From positions 168,710 through 232,709 of the forward strand of contig NMRA01000068.1 in NCBI GenBank assembly GCA_002633005.1: a stretch of 64,000 nucleotides of DNA, read 5' to 3'. The position numbers and the translations under genes were made by a program. Below, one piece after another: positions 27,601 to 39,600 of the stretch (the first letter of the stretch is position 1; each line of letters opens with the position of its first letter). The notes under the pieces are model-generated. The model had not been told where the DNA came from and made no database searches. It saw only the letters and a list, made by a program, of their open reading frames with translations. This stretch comes from Phoronis australis. Its lineage: Eukaryota; Phoronida; Phoronidae.

Positions 27601-30600
27601 TGTGATCACTCTACTGCTCCAGAAATTACCAGAGAGTGACCGTGCCCGATGGTTTCTGAGTGCCCATAGTGTGAGGCTTCCTCAGTCCTTCCTTGACTCC
27701 TCGGCCAGAGAGGTCGGGCCCTCGTCCTTTACAACCCCCAGGCCTCAGACCTCTACTTTAGCCCTTTCACCCCCCAAAAGATCTCGGACCTATGCCCAGG
27801 TTGCCTCCTGCACTGAGGCTCAACCTGTAGGGAGGAGGGGAATGTTGTAATCGGCAACATCATTGGCCCTTTGTTTTTCCTGTGGTGTCTTGTGATTGGT
27901 GTTCCACATATGTCCCTTAAATAAGTCATTGGCGCCACTGTCAGATGGGTTTTTTCATGTTTGTGCAGCTTGGCGTCAACTAGGACAGACTTAACCATTC
28001 TCAAAAGAAAGTACTCTTCTCGTGCCTAACTAGTGAACCTGTAGGAATACAACATACGCATAAGCGTCGCGTTTCAACGGCCATTGTTGTGAATGTTGGT
28101 TTGTATGGTCTCGTCTTTTGTGTTGTCTCGTGTGTTCGTGTTTGTTCGGGGATTTCCGTGAGTGGCCGGATGTTGGGAGATCTAGAATTAGCACGTGACT
28201 GGGGAATGATGGGAGCTCTGGTCCTGTGACATGCAGGACGTCTGCGTTTGGCTCGCAAGATTAAGTGTGTATTCAAGGTTCCATATGAGTAAAGGTAAGC
28301 TGCACGCGAACCTGTATTGAATTACAACATTTGGCGTAGTCGGCTACGTGCAGTTTCCACCTTTGCACTGAGTGGCAATTTAAATTTTCGCAAATTATTT
28401 TACTCTTGTCATTCGGTACCACCCGTGTCGTAACAGGTTGGTAACTGAAAACGTGTGTTCAGTTGTTAAGTTTTTTCATCTCCGCCTGAATTAAATATTT
28501 GGTGGTCAGCTCTATGTCATATTTATTTTTTGTGTTATTTGGTATTGTTTTCAAGTTCAGTCTTTTCAGACCTGCATTTAATTAGTGCCACAACCTTTGT
28601 GGTACCATAACATGGCGTCCAAGATTCTAATCAATTCTTGTGACGCTACATCACTGTTAGACCTTCCGGGTATGACTACTGATGTTGCTGCTGCAGTTAT
28701 CGACTTCAGGGCAGTATCAGCGATTACTCCGGATAATGTAACTAAAATACATTCTGCTTGGAAGCCGACCAAAATGATGCAGAAACATATAGACTTCTCC
28801 ATCCCGTCTGGTCTGCCGGAAGATTTGGTGAAAGTTGCAGAAGTGGTCGACAATTATGGTAAGCAAACACCGTCGAAAATTGTTTCAGCTCCTGCTTTTT
28901 TTCCAAAATTAGCAGCTAAGTTTACCCCGTCCAAGGCCAGTATTGCTAGTGGTGGTGCTTATGAGAAAACAACCTCATCGCCGCATTTTAGCACATGGTC
29001 TAAGCCGTAGGGGTCATCAACTTATTGCCTACAACGTGCTCCACGCAACCTAACTTTCAGTGGCAAACTAAGCACATGGGAAAATTTCTTGTGGAAGTTT
29101 GAAAATGTAGCCAAGGATAACTGTTGGTCTAGTCAGAAGTGTCGCACTGAATTAGGTATGTGCTTAGAAGGAGATGCTTCTCGTTGGTTCGCCAACCATA
29201 TTAGGTCTTTTCCAGATGCTTCTTACAAGCAAATCATCAAAGATATGATATATCGCTTTGGTGCAAATATCGAGTGTAATGAAGTACACCAGCTTAGATT
29301 CCAGTCAGCCAAACAAGCTCCTGATGAGTTGCTTGAGCAACGGGCTGACCGTTTAACCAGCTTATTCTTATTAGCTTTTCCAGATGCTAGGGACTCTGAC
29401 AAAGCTCAGGCTGTCCTTCGTTTCTGTTTGGGTTTGAGGGATAAAGATGTTGCTCAGTGGACAATAAATAGTAAATCGGAGTCAGTCATAGAGGCTTTGA
29501 ATGCCACACGATGGTTTTCAACCACCAAAGACCTTATGACACCGTCAAGACCGACCAAAGCTGTTTCTTTCTGTAGAGAAACCTTTTCAGACGAAGGTGA
29601 GGAAGAAGTTTCGGTTCGTCAGTTAAGTAAGAAACCCACTCTTAAGTTCACTCCTTGTGGCTCTTTAGAGTCTCGTTTAGATGTTCTTGAGGGTAGGTGT
29701 AATGACTTAGATGCATCAGTTTCTTTCCTTAAGACTGATAACGCTAAGCTTCATAAGAAGATAGACGGGTTGAAATCTGACCTGTCTGAATCTCATGCTG
29801 AAGTATCAAGCAATTTTAGTAAGTTGTTTGCAATGCTACAGACACAGTCGCGAAGCAACCTTCTCCGCCTTCACCAAGAGCTTCACCAGATTCATCTCCT
29901 GGAAGATCCTCTAATCTTCCCAGGTGTTTCAGGTGCGGTAAGTTGGGGCATTACCAGTCGAGTTGTAGGAGTTCTCCAGTGGCGGCTCGACGTATGTTCC
30001 TCAGTGACGGAGATTTAAACAAGTAGGGACTGGGGGACAAGGTCTAACCCCAGTTCGTACCAAGTCCAAAGACCTCCCTGATAGCAAGAAAATAGTTGGT
30101 CTGTTGGGTTATATGAAGAAACACATGCGTAATTCTTCAATTGCAGTTCAGTTACTAGTTCAGTCGTTAAAACTAAGACTGCTGAATCGTTTCCTCAGAC
30201 CGCTAATGAGTTCTCTGTGACTTCAGTTGAAGATGATAACATGGTATCTAATCCAGTCCATAGCATTGAAGTTCCAGACTTATCAGCTGTTAATATTAGA
30301 TCTGACTCATTAATCATTCAGACTGTTGCAGGTACTGTTTCACAGAATGTCCCTCCAACTCCAAGGGGGATGCCTCAACCTGAAATCATTCCAGATGCGA
30401 CAATGGGTGGGAACATCTGTGTCTCTCCTGTAGTTTCAGTTGGTGAGTCCGTTCCAGAGACCGTAAAAATTAAGAAGAGTGCATCGGGAAGTATGTACTA
30501 CTTACCTGTAACAATTAATGCTACCTTAATCGATGCTGTTATCGACTGTGGAGCAGATAGTACCATTATCTCTCATCGATTGTTTAAGCTGCTAGAAGGT

Positions 30601-33600
30601 GTGTCTTTCTCACATTACATTGATGTGCATACGGCTGGTGAAGACCTCTCTATGAAAGGTTTTCGGACACATCCTGTCACTGTGTCGATCAGTGACCAGA
30701 GTTACAAATCTTCGATAGTTGTGGCTAACATTAATGATGATTGTCTTCTTAGTCTTGATTTAATGAAGCAGTTAAATGTAGTAATTGATATGAAGTCGGA
30801 TTCCATAACGTTCGCTAATGAGACGTTAGTTATGAATTATGGAGTTCCTTCCAAGTACCAGCCCACAGTTTGACTTTCCAAAAGTATTATTATTCCTGCA
30901 AATACAGTTAAGCGTGTGGAGTGCATTGATGTTCCAATTTGTGTTCCAACAGTAATATTTGAACCAAGCTTTACCGTGGATCCTAGGGTAATGATACCTC
31001 GTTCACTACTTAACACCGTTACCTCCCCAGTTTTATACATGTTTAATTCTTCGGAGCATAGTGTCAGGTCGAAAACTGGTTCAACATTGGGCTATTTAGA
31101 TTGCATAGAAGAGTGTGAAGTGGACTCATTGGATCTGGCATCTGATGGAAGAAGCAGTACAGTCGTCAAGCAATTGTCTGCCGGTTCCAGTATGACTTCT
31201 GAAGGTACAAGGCCATTGGTGGCATTACCCGAAAAGGTAGACGATTTATATAATAAGTCAAAAAATTTATTGACTGAAGCACAATCAAAGTTGCATCAGT
31301 TATTGCGAAATTATGCAGACGTTTTTGCAACGGACAACCTAGATCTTGGTAACTTTACTGCAGTTGACCACGCGATTGACACAGGCGATGCTCAACCTAT
31401 CAAAATGGCCATGCGACGGACACCAAGTTGTTTCGTGGCAGAAGAGGAGGGTCACCTTAACAAAATGCTTAAAGCTGGTGTCATTGTTCCTTCATCTAGT
31501 GAATGGGCCGCAACTCCTGTTCTGCTTCGTAAGAAAACAAGACGGGTCAGTTCGTTACTGCATTGATTATAGGAAACTGAATGTCACTAGAAAAGATTCA
31601 TGGCCTTTACCTCTCATTGATGAGTGTATTGACTTACTGTCTGGTAACAAGTGGTTCAGTAAGCTAGATGCCAATTCTGCATATTGGCAAGTTAAAATAC
31701 ATGAGGAAGACCGGAAAAAAAACGGCTTTTATAACCAAGTATGGGTTATTTGAGTTCAAATCCATGCCATTTGGACTCTGTGGTGCGCCTTCTACATTTT
31801 CAAGAGCAATGAGTTTAGTTCTTAGAGGTTTAAATTGGCACACATTTCTTGCATTCCTCGTTGATATCTTAGTACTGGGGTCAACCTTTGACGAGCACAT
31901 TGCGAACCTGGAGGAAGTTTTTCAGAGATTCCGGAAGTTTCGACTCAAATTGAAACCTAAAAAATGCCTCCTCTTCCAGCAACGGGTTGAGTTCTTAGGG
32001 AGATGGGTAGGACCATGTGGCTTGGAGATGGGGGATGAAAAAAAAAACATCGAAAAAGTTAAAAATTGGCCGGTTCCTCGTAGTAAGAAGCAATGTCAGA
32101 GCTTCCTTGGGTTTGCAAACTATCACAGGATCTTCATTAAAGATTTTGCTGAGATTGCAGTTCCCTTATACAAAGTCACTGGAGCTTCTCTTTTCGTATG
32201 GTCAGATGAACAGCAGGTGGCATTTGACAAGTTGAAAGAAGCGCTAACATCACCTTCAGTTCTGACTTTGCCGAATTGCTCGGATGAATTTGTGCTAGAT
32301 TGTGATGTGTCCGACCTGGCAATTGGAGCCAGTCTGTATCAGGTCTAAAATGGCATAGAACGCGTAATATCTTATGCTAGTTTTGCCCTGGTGGATGAGC
32401 ATAAGCGTTATTGTACCACGTGTAAGGAATTGCTGGCTGTCGTTCGTTTTACACACCATTATAGGCACTATCTACTCGGATGACAATTTCGTGTTCGTAC
32501 CGATCACAACAGCCTCACATGGTTAATGAACTTCAAATCCCCTAGTGGTCAAATTGCTCCTTGGCTATTGCAGCTACAATTTCCTGGGATGAAGATTGAA
32601 TACCGTCCGGGCGCAAAACACGTGAACGCAGATGCGCTCTCGCGTATCCCTGTGGACACGTGAAACAATTATACCTTGGGTGTTCAGCCAAGCGATCCTT
32701 GTGGTGGTTGCAGTACGTGCTGGAAATCACATAACGACCAGCACAAGTTTTCATCTGAGGTGAACGATTCAACGTCACTTGCATTCTTCCCCAAGGTAGA
32801 CAAATGTGTTGGCACTAGGCAAGTGACTACGAATCCCAACTCCAACCCTAGAACAGTAACTAAGTCACTTTTTCCGTGTGACCTTGAAGAGACAGATTTG
32901 GCACTGTCCATTACAGCTTCAGATTGTGAGGATAATGTAAAGTTTGATCTTAAGCCTGATGGTTGTTTTATTTACAACAGTACAACACCTCTAAGTGTTC
33001 ATTTGAATGTTTTGAATATTTCAGCTAAACAGGTTGCAGATCCTGATCTTTCTTTCATTATTAATTGGTTCAATAATAGTATAGTGCCATCTGATCATGA
33101 TTTATTTCTAGCCAGCCCAGCTGCCAAGTTCTACTGGATTAACAAAGACTGTTTTCAACGTCGGGATGATATTGTCTACTGGAAACGTCCAGAAGATAAT
33201 AAGCTGTTAACAGTAGTTCCTGCTGATTTGAAAGGGGCTGTACTAGAAATGTGTCATGTTATTCCTTCAGCAGCCCACCAAGGTATTGCTCGTACCAAAC
33301 TCAAGATCAAGAGTAAGCACTTTTGGTATGGGTTGACCAAAGATGTGCAGCTGTTCATCGCATCGTGTTCCGCATGTAACAAGAATAAGCAGGGAACAAG
33401 ACATGGTCGGTCTCCTATGATTCGTTTTCATGCTGGAGCACCGATGGAGCGGGTACACATCGACTTTCTTGGTCCACTACCTGCATCTCCACGTGGTAAC
33501 CAACATGTGTTGATGATAGTGGATCAATTTACTAAGTGGGTGGAATGCATTCCCCTACCTTCTCAAACTACAGAAGTATCGGCTACAGCTGTCATTAATG

Positions 33601-36600
33601 AATTCTTTGCTCGTTTCGGATATCCCTTCCAGATTTTCTCTGATCAAGGGAGAAATTTCGAAAGCAATTTATTCCGTGCTGAGTGTGAGCTTTTGCACAT
33701 CCATAAGGCACATACAACTCCGTATAGACCCTCTGCAAATGGTCAAGTTGAGCGTTACAATAGAACCCTTACGGATGCGGTAAGATGCTATGTAACTTCC
33801 AGATGGATTGGGATCTATACATTCCTCAAATCGCTCACGCGATCCGTTCATCAGTAAATCGCCATACAGGTTTGACACCAAATATGATGATGTTGGGTCG
33901 TGAGGTCACTCAGCCGGTAGATCTCATGTTTCCTCCACCGTCTGGTGCTGACAATGACTCTCCGTCAGGGTATGTAGTTAAACTTCGCGCGGCTATTTCA
34001 AAAGCACATGAAACTGCACGTAGTGTTCTACAAACTAGTCAATCTTCCATGAAGAAAGATTATGACCCATCTGTTTTTAAACATGTTTTTAAGGCAGGCG
34101 ATCTGGTGTTTATCTTAGACTCTGCTTCAACTAAGGGCGTGTGTAAAAAATTGTCGTCTCCCTGGAGGGGACCTGGTATTATTATTGAAGTTCTAACACC
34201 AGCTCTGTACAGAGTTCGTGTGAAGAATACTGTCTCAGTTATTCACCATGATCGTATTAAACTGTGTAAAACTCGTCATGCTGACCTACCTGCTTGGCTT
34301 CAGCGGATAATGAATGTAGTTAACCAGATTCCTAACACTGACGATCAGTTGTATTGTGTGTGTCGTCAGCCTGACCATGGTGGCCTCATGATCCAGTGTG
34401 ACTCTTGTGACGATTGGTTTCATGGGGAATGTGTTAGTGTTACGGCTGATGATGCATGTGATATGGATGATTACTGGTGTCCTCGGTGCAAGCTCTAACT
34501 TTTCTTTTTGTTGCAGAAGTTGTGTTCTCTTGTACGGATGTCCGGCTAAAAACCAACATGGACCTTTCACGGGTGACCTTCTCCGAAGGGGTCCCATGAC
34601 GTGCAACAGTCTTCTGCTGTGTCTGATAAGACACCTGCGTCTTCGGAACCTATGGATGCGAGTGATGCTTCTGGCACCCCTGCCGTGTCAGAGGATGTTA
34701 CTCCATGTGATCATTCCAGTGATGTCTCATTAACGTCACCTGCTCCAGTTCACAAGAAACCAATCAAGCCAGTTCCTAAAAAAGGGAACCGTGAACGAGG
34801 AAAGTTCGCTTGTCCCCTCTGTGGTTTAGTCGCCACGGGTGAAATTCTACGGGAGCACAGCTTGACAAACCACCTACCATCAGTGTTCAATGTTGACTCT
34901 GTTCAGCGCTTGTCATCTTCCACTCTTCAGTGTGCACGGTTTCAGGCACTGAAGTCCATTTTCTTGCAAATTGAGGGAAGGGAACTTCAGCTTTATGAAG
35001 ATATTCTAGACCTTGCAGGCCTGGCAATGAGAAGCGTGCTCCACGTTCCTCCTGTAACCATGGAAGACGAACTTCAAGTAACGATCTCCTGTAAAGTTCT
35101 GGGTGGCCTACACCTTCAGGCCCTTTTGTTCTCTGTGGGAGGTTGATCAACCTGAGTCTCTGCATGCACTGGTTCGTAGTGTTGCAGTTGATGGCGAGAG
35201 TCCCCGAGCCGAATCGCTCTGTGTGGGCATTGTCTTTTGACAACGGACCATGTGGCATTCCACCTGCACCTATGCCATCCAGCTTTCAGAGGCTCATAGT
35301 TTCGTCGATATCGTTGGGACCTCTCCAGTTGGTACCTCCTCAACCAGTGTCATCGTCGGCATCTTCAACCCCCACCTTGGAAGGGGCAATCGACTCGCAT
35401 TTTTATATGTATCGTCTAACATCGGCTTATCGGTCCAAAGGTAACGTCTGCGGAAGCTGTATGCTGTCCGTTGCAGATCTTCTAGCAACCAAGCTCCACA
35501 GAGTACCTTACCTTCTAGTCAAGCTGTTGGGCGGTGTTCTTGTATTTTGTGACCCAACCGAGTACTCCTGTCATCCACTCAAGGAGTACCTAAAAGCTCT
35601 TCCCCGGGGGTTCAAGGCAGTCATTGGTGTGCATCCGAAACAGGAATCCAACTTTTCGGGTAATGCTAGGATTACCTTGTTCCGTCTCTTGCGGGAATCT
35701 GAAGTTGCCGGTCTGGGGGAGATCCGGTTTGAACAAGCCTTGGGAAAGGAAAAGCATCAGCGCCGGTTTGTGGAAGGCCTGATTTCGGAGTTCGCCAGCC
35801 TTGGACGTCGTCATAAGAGTGTTCGCGACAAGGTGGTGGTTCTTCACATCAGGGCAGCGTCACCATGCTCAAATTATGAGTGGGGTTTCCACACTGCTTT
35901 CGACATTCTTAGAGAGCAGCTATCTAGATTCCAAAGGATCCATCTTCACACCTTCACTGATGATTCCGTGGCAGTGAGTAACTTCCACCGTGAGTTCCCG
36001 AACTGCTACTTCGGGTTCTCTGGTATTTGTAACACATTTACTCGCTGGCAAGTCCAAGCGTTACGGGAGGTGCCCGAAGACCGTCTTCTGTTGGAGACTG
36101 ATTCGCCTCACCTGTCCTTGCGCGAGCGACCTAACTATCCACAGTTTATTGGAGAAGTTGCTGAAGTAGCTGCCAAACATCGTGACGTTTCGGTGGCTCA
36201 GATCCTCCAGCAGACCACTCGGAACGCTCAGCGCCTCTACAGACTTTAGATCTGGGATTAGTAGCATAGTAGTGTATTTACATTAAATTTATATTTCGTT
36301 TCAGTGAAAATTATTAGACTGTTCCAGGGATGCTCGTTCACGGGTAGGTCTGTTCAGCTTCTGTTATATGATCATTAAAAAAAAGAAATTTTGAGAATCC
36401 TACTATGCTACCTTGTTGTTTATTGTTGTTCGTTACTATATGTTTTGTGTTTGTTACTTTTTCATATGGTAGTTTATTTTTCTAAATAGTATATTTTTCT
36501 AGTAAACTTTATAACATCTTTTTCTAGTCAACAGATATTTCATTTTTTTGTAAATTGTGACCAGTATTTTTCAAATAGCCCCAGTCACGTACTTCTGTGA

Positions 36601-39600
36601 AGAATTTAGTTTTTTTAATGTAAATCCGGCCATTTAAAATTTAGTTCATAGTATTTTTCCTAGGGTAATTCATAATCTGTTATTTCTAGTATGTTAGATG
36701 TTGGTCAATTCTTCTTGTTTCTTCATTTAAGGGGGGGGGGGTAAAGGTTGAGTAGTATGTCTTTTTTCAGTAAGGTTTTTGTAATATTTCTCTATTTAGG
36801 GAGGGGAGGAATGTTGTGAATGTTGGTTTGTACGGTATCGTCTTTTGTGTTGTCTCGTGTGTTCGTGTTTGTTCGGGGATTTCCGTGAGTGGCCAGATGT
36901 TGGGAGATCTAGAATTAGCACGCGACTGGGGAGCTCCGTCTTCGTCTGGTCCTGCGACATGCAGGACGTCTGCGTTTGGCTCGCAAGATTAAGTGTGTAT
37001 TCAAGCTTCCATATGAGTAAAGGTAAGCTGCACGCAAACCTGTATTGAATTACAACACCATTTTCTTGTTAACTGCTCATCCAAGTTTTCTGATTTTTGC
37101 ACCATTTGATTTCTCACACCAAGGACTTTTCAAAAATGTATGACACATGGGTATTGTAAAAAAAATTAAAAAACGTCCTTCCTACTAGTTAGTGAACCTG
37201 TAGTAATGCAACACGCGCAGGAATAATGTTGTAATCGGCAACATCATTGGCCCTTTGTTTTTCCTGTGGCGTCTTGTGATTGGTCTGTTTTTGTGTGTTC
37301 CCCGTATGTTCCCTATATAAGTCGTTGGCGCCACTGTCAGATGTTTTTTTTTTCAAGAACCGGCAAGACAAGTCATCCATGGTTGTCCCGCTTGGCGTCA
37401 ACTGACCGACTTATCTCTTCATAGAAGAAAGCACTCTTGTGCCTAACTAGTGAACCTGTAGGAATACAACATTCAGACAAGTCATCCATGGTTGTCCCGC
37501 TTGGCATCAACTGACCGACTTATTTCTTCATAGAAGTAAGTACTCTTGTGAACCTGTAGGAATACAACATTTGGCGTAGTCGGCACTAGTTAGGAGTATC
37601 ATAAGAGTATTTGACCGACTAGTTCAGACGGCTTTTACCTGTCCAGGGCTTTTTCTTTCGTCCGGGGGGGAAAGTTGGAGAATTTAGTTGGTGCCGTGCT
37701 AACAGGTGGTTAGTACGGTAGCCAAGGGGTTCTTGGTCTTTAGGTAGAGTTGGTTTTAGGTTGTTTGGGCCTTATTTTTGGGTTTTTGAGGTTTATTTTT
37801 GGGTTTTTGGTATTTTTGGGTTTAGTTGCTGGTTCGAAGTGGGTGTGGTTCCCTTTTGACTTAAGTCACGTGGTAGGCAGTGTTTTGGTTAAAAACACCG
37901 ATTCATTCCCTTACCTTTAGCCCTTCTGTACCGGATATATATTGGCCGTTGATAGTTAACCATGTCAGTAGGTTTCAAAATTCCTATTAACTACTGCCGT
38001 GAGTCAGACTTGTTAGATTTGCCGGGAGTTGACGAAGATATCGTCCTGCAAATAGTTGACTTCCGGGAGAGGTGTCCTATCAGTCGTCACAATATTTACC
38101 AGATATCTGACAATTGGATAGTGACCAGCGTGGTGACTGACCGGGTGGATTATTCCTTAACCCCCAGTTCAGGTTCCCGAAACTCTGATTTGCCGGCGGG
38201 GTTACCTCAAGTGGCTGAATAGGTCCCCTAGTCCTGAATTGGGTAGAACCACTAGGTACCGAGGGGGCTCCCGATACCAAGTCGATGAGGGTAGACGAGA
38301 CAGTGGCATAAGTCCTGGCGTCCTCCTCCTAGTAGACGAAGAGGGTATTCGGGAAACATAGGAGGTAGGTGTGACAGCGGTCTGGATCCCGACACTTTTA
38401 CTTCTCCTGTTCGCCCAAGGGGGTACTGGGAAAATAGAGAGGGAAGGCGCGACAGAGGCGGAAGTCCCGGCCCAAGAAATGCCAGGGAGTATAAAGTGGA
38501 TTCGCATGCTCCTCAACATTTAGTTCTCAAGGGCTTGCGAAATACCTGCAAAGATTTCCACTGGAAGTTTAGCCGTTTTGCTAGGGAAAACTTCTGGTCT
38601 GGGGATAACTGTTTAGCAGAGCTAAGTCTTTGCAGTGAAGGGGATGCACTCTGCATTCTTTGTAATTTTACAGAAAGTCGGCCAGAGGCATTGTATGACG
38701 AAGTAGTGGAAGCAATGAGGAAACGTTTTGGAGTTGCTTCGGGGGTGCCAGGAGTAGACCAACTACAATTTCACTCCACATCCCGAAAACAGGCCGAGTC
38801 CTTACATCAATGGGCTGACAGGCTGAATCATCTGTATTTTTCGGCCTTTCCAAACCCCTCAGATGGTGACTGCCATCAAGCCATACTCCGGTTTTGTTTG
38901 GGGTTAAGTGATCAGGATATAGGCAAGCAGGTGTTAAATGATCGTCCCGAATCCATAGACCAAGCACTGGTTCTAGCCGTGTGGATCTCTACGACGAAGG
39001 GCCTAATGCCATCGCGTAAGAGTGTTACCTTTAGGGGAGATGAACTGAGCGAGGATGTTAGTAGGCTACGTCTCGTCTCTAGTCAAAAAAGGTCACCCAT
39101 TAGGTTTTCGCCAATTTCGGGTCGCCAATCCCCACCTGATTCCCCCAACAGTTCTCCCAGGTCTAGCAACTTGGCAGAAAGGTACAGAGTGTTAGAGTCA
39201 CGGTTAGATTTTTTGACAGAGGATAATAAAGCTCTGCATAAACAAATGGACAATCTGTCCAAAGAAATGAACCAAAATTTCTCTAAAGTTGAAGGTCGTT
39301 TTTCTAAAATAGACACCAATTTAGAGAAAATGCTGGGTTTATTAGCCTCGGGCCGGGCGTCTCCTAAAAAATCTCCGTCCAGATCACCCAGCAATTCTCC
39401 CCGAAGAGTCGGAGAGTGTTTCAAGTGTGGGGAGACTGGTCATTTTAAACATCCATGCCCCAATAAACCATCGGCCAATGTCAGACTAGCCTCAACGTCT
39501 CCAGATAGTTTAAACTGGAACGGACTGAAGGACTAGGTCTAAATGCAGTCCATGATTCCCAATCAGGCCTGCCCAAAGACTATTCAACTCTGATTGGTTT

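Larger units (their letters stand above)
25096..28054 (+). mobile_element. LTR retrotransposon copy A (Ty3/gypsy, family 1), 5' truncated
   Basis: Begins inside the linker before integrase, where it becomes alignable to copy C at 42204, and ends with a 3' LTR. Order: integrase, PHD finger, third ORF with a C2H2 finger, polypurine tract, LTR. The TatD-like domain has been deleted just before the LTR: the sequence gcactgaggctcaa is followed by TatD coding in copy C but directly by the polypurine tract here. Several frameshifts and a deletion in the integrase zinc-binding region show it is dead. It keeps what copy C lost and lost what copy C kept. Confidence 0.9.
28085..37057 (+). mobile_element. 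LTR retrotransposon copy B (Ty3/gypsy, family 2), near full length, with PHD, C2H2 and TatD domains
   Basis: 9.0 kb element with two LTRs (245 and 246 bp, a few per cent apart plus one changed block), 4-bp target duplication CCAT (28081-28084 and 37058-37061), tRNA-Ser primer site, gag, frameshift signal, pol (PR-RT-RH-IN-PHD), ORF3 (C2H2 and TatD) and polypurine tract. It is inserted in repeat X, whose uninterrupted copy at 49493-49692 shows the empty site. Stops at 29008, 30871, 32346 and 32473 and several frameshifts make it inactive, but every domain is represented. Confidence 0.95.

Noticed and set aside
34601-36249. Retroviral envelope protein in the third ORF
   Set aside because: No signal peptide, transmembrane segment or fusion-type features; the sequence matches zinc-finger and TatD-type signatures instead.
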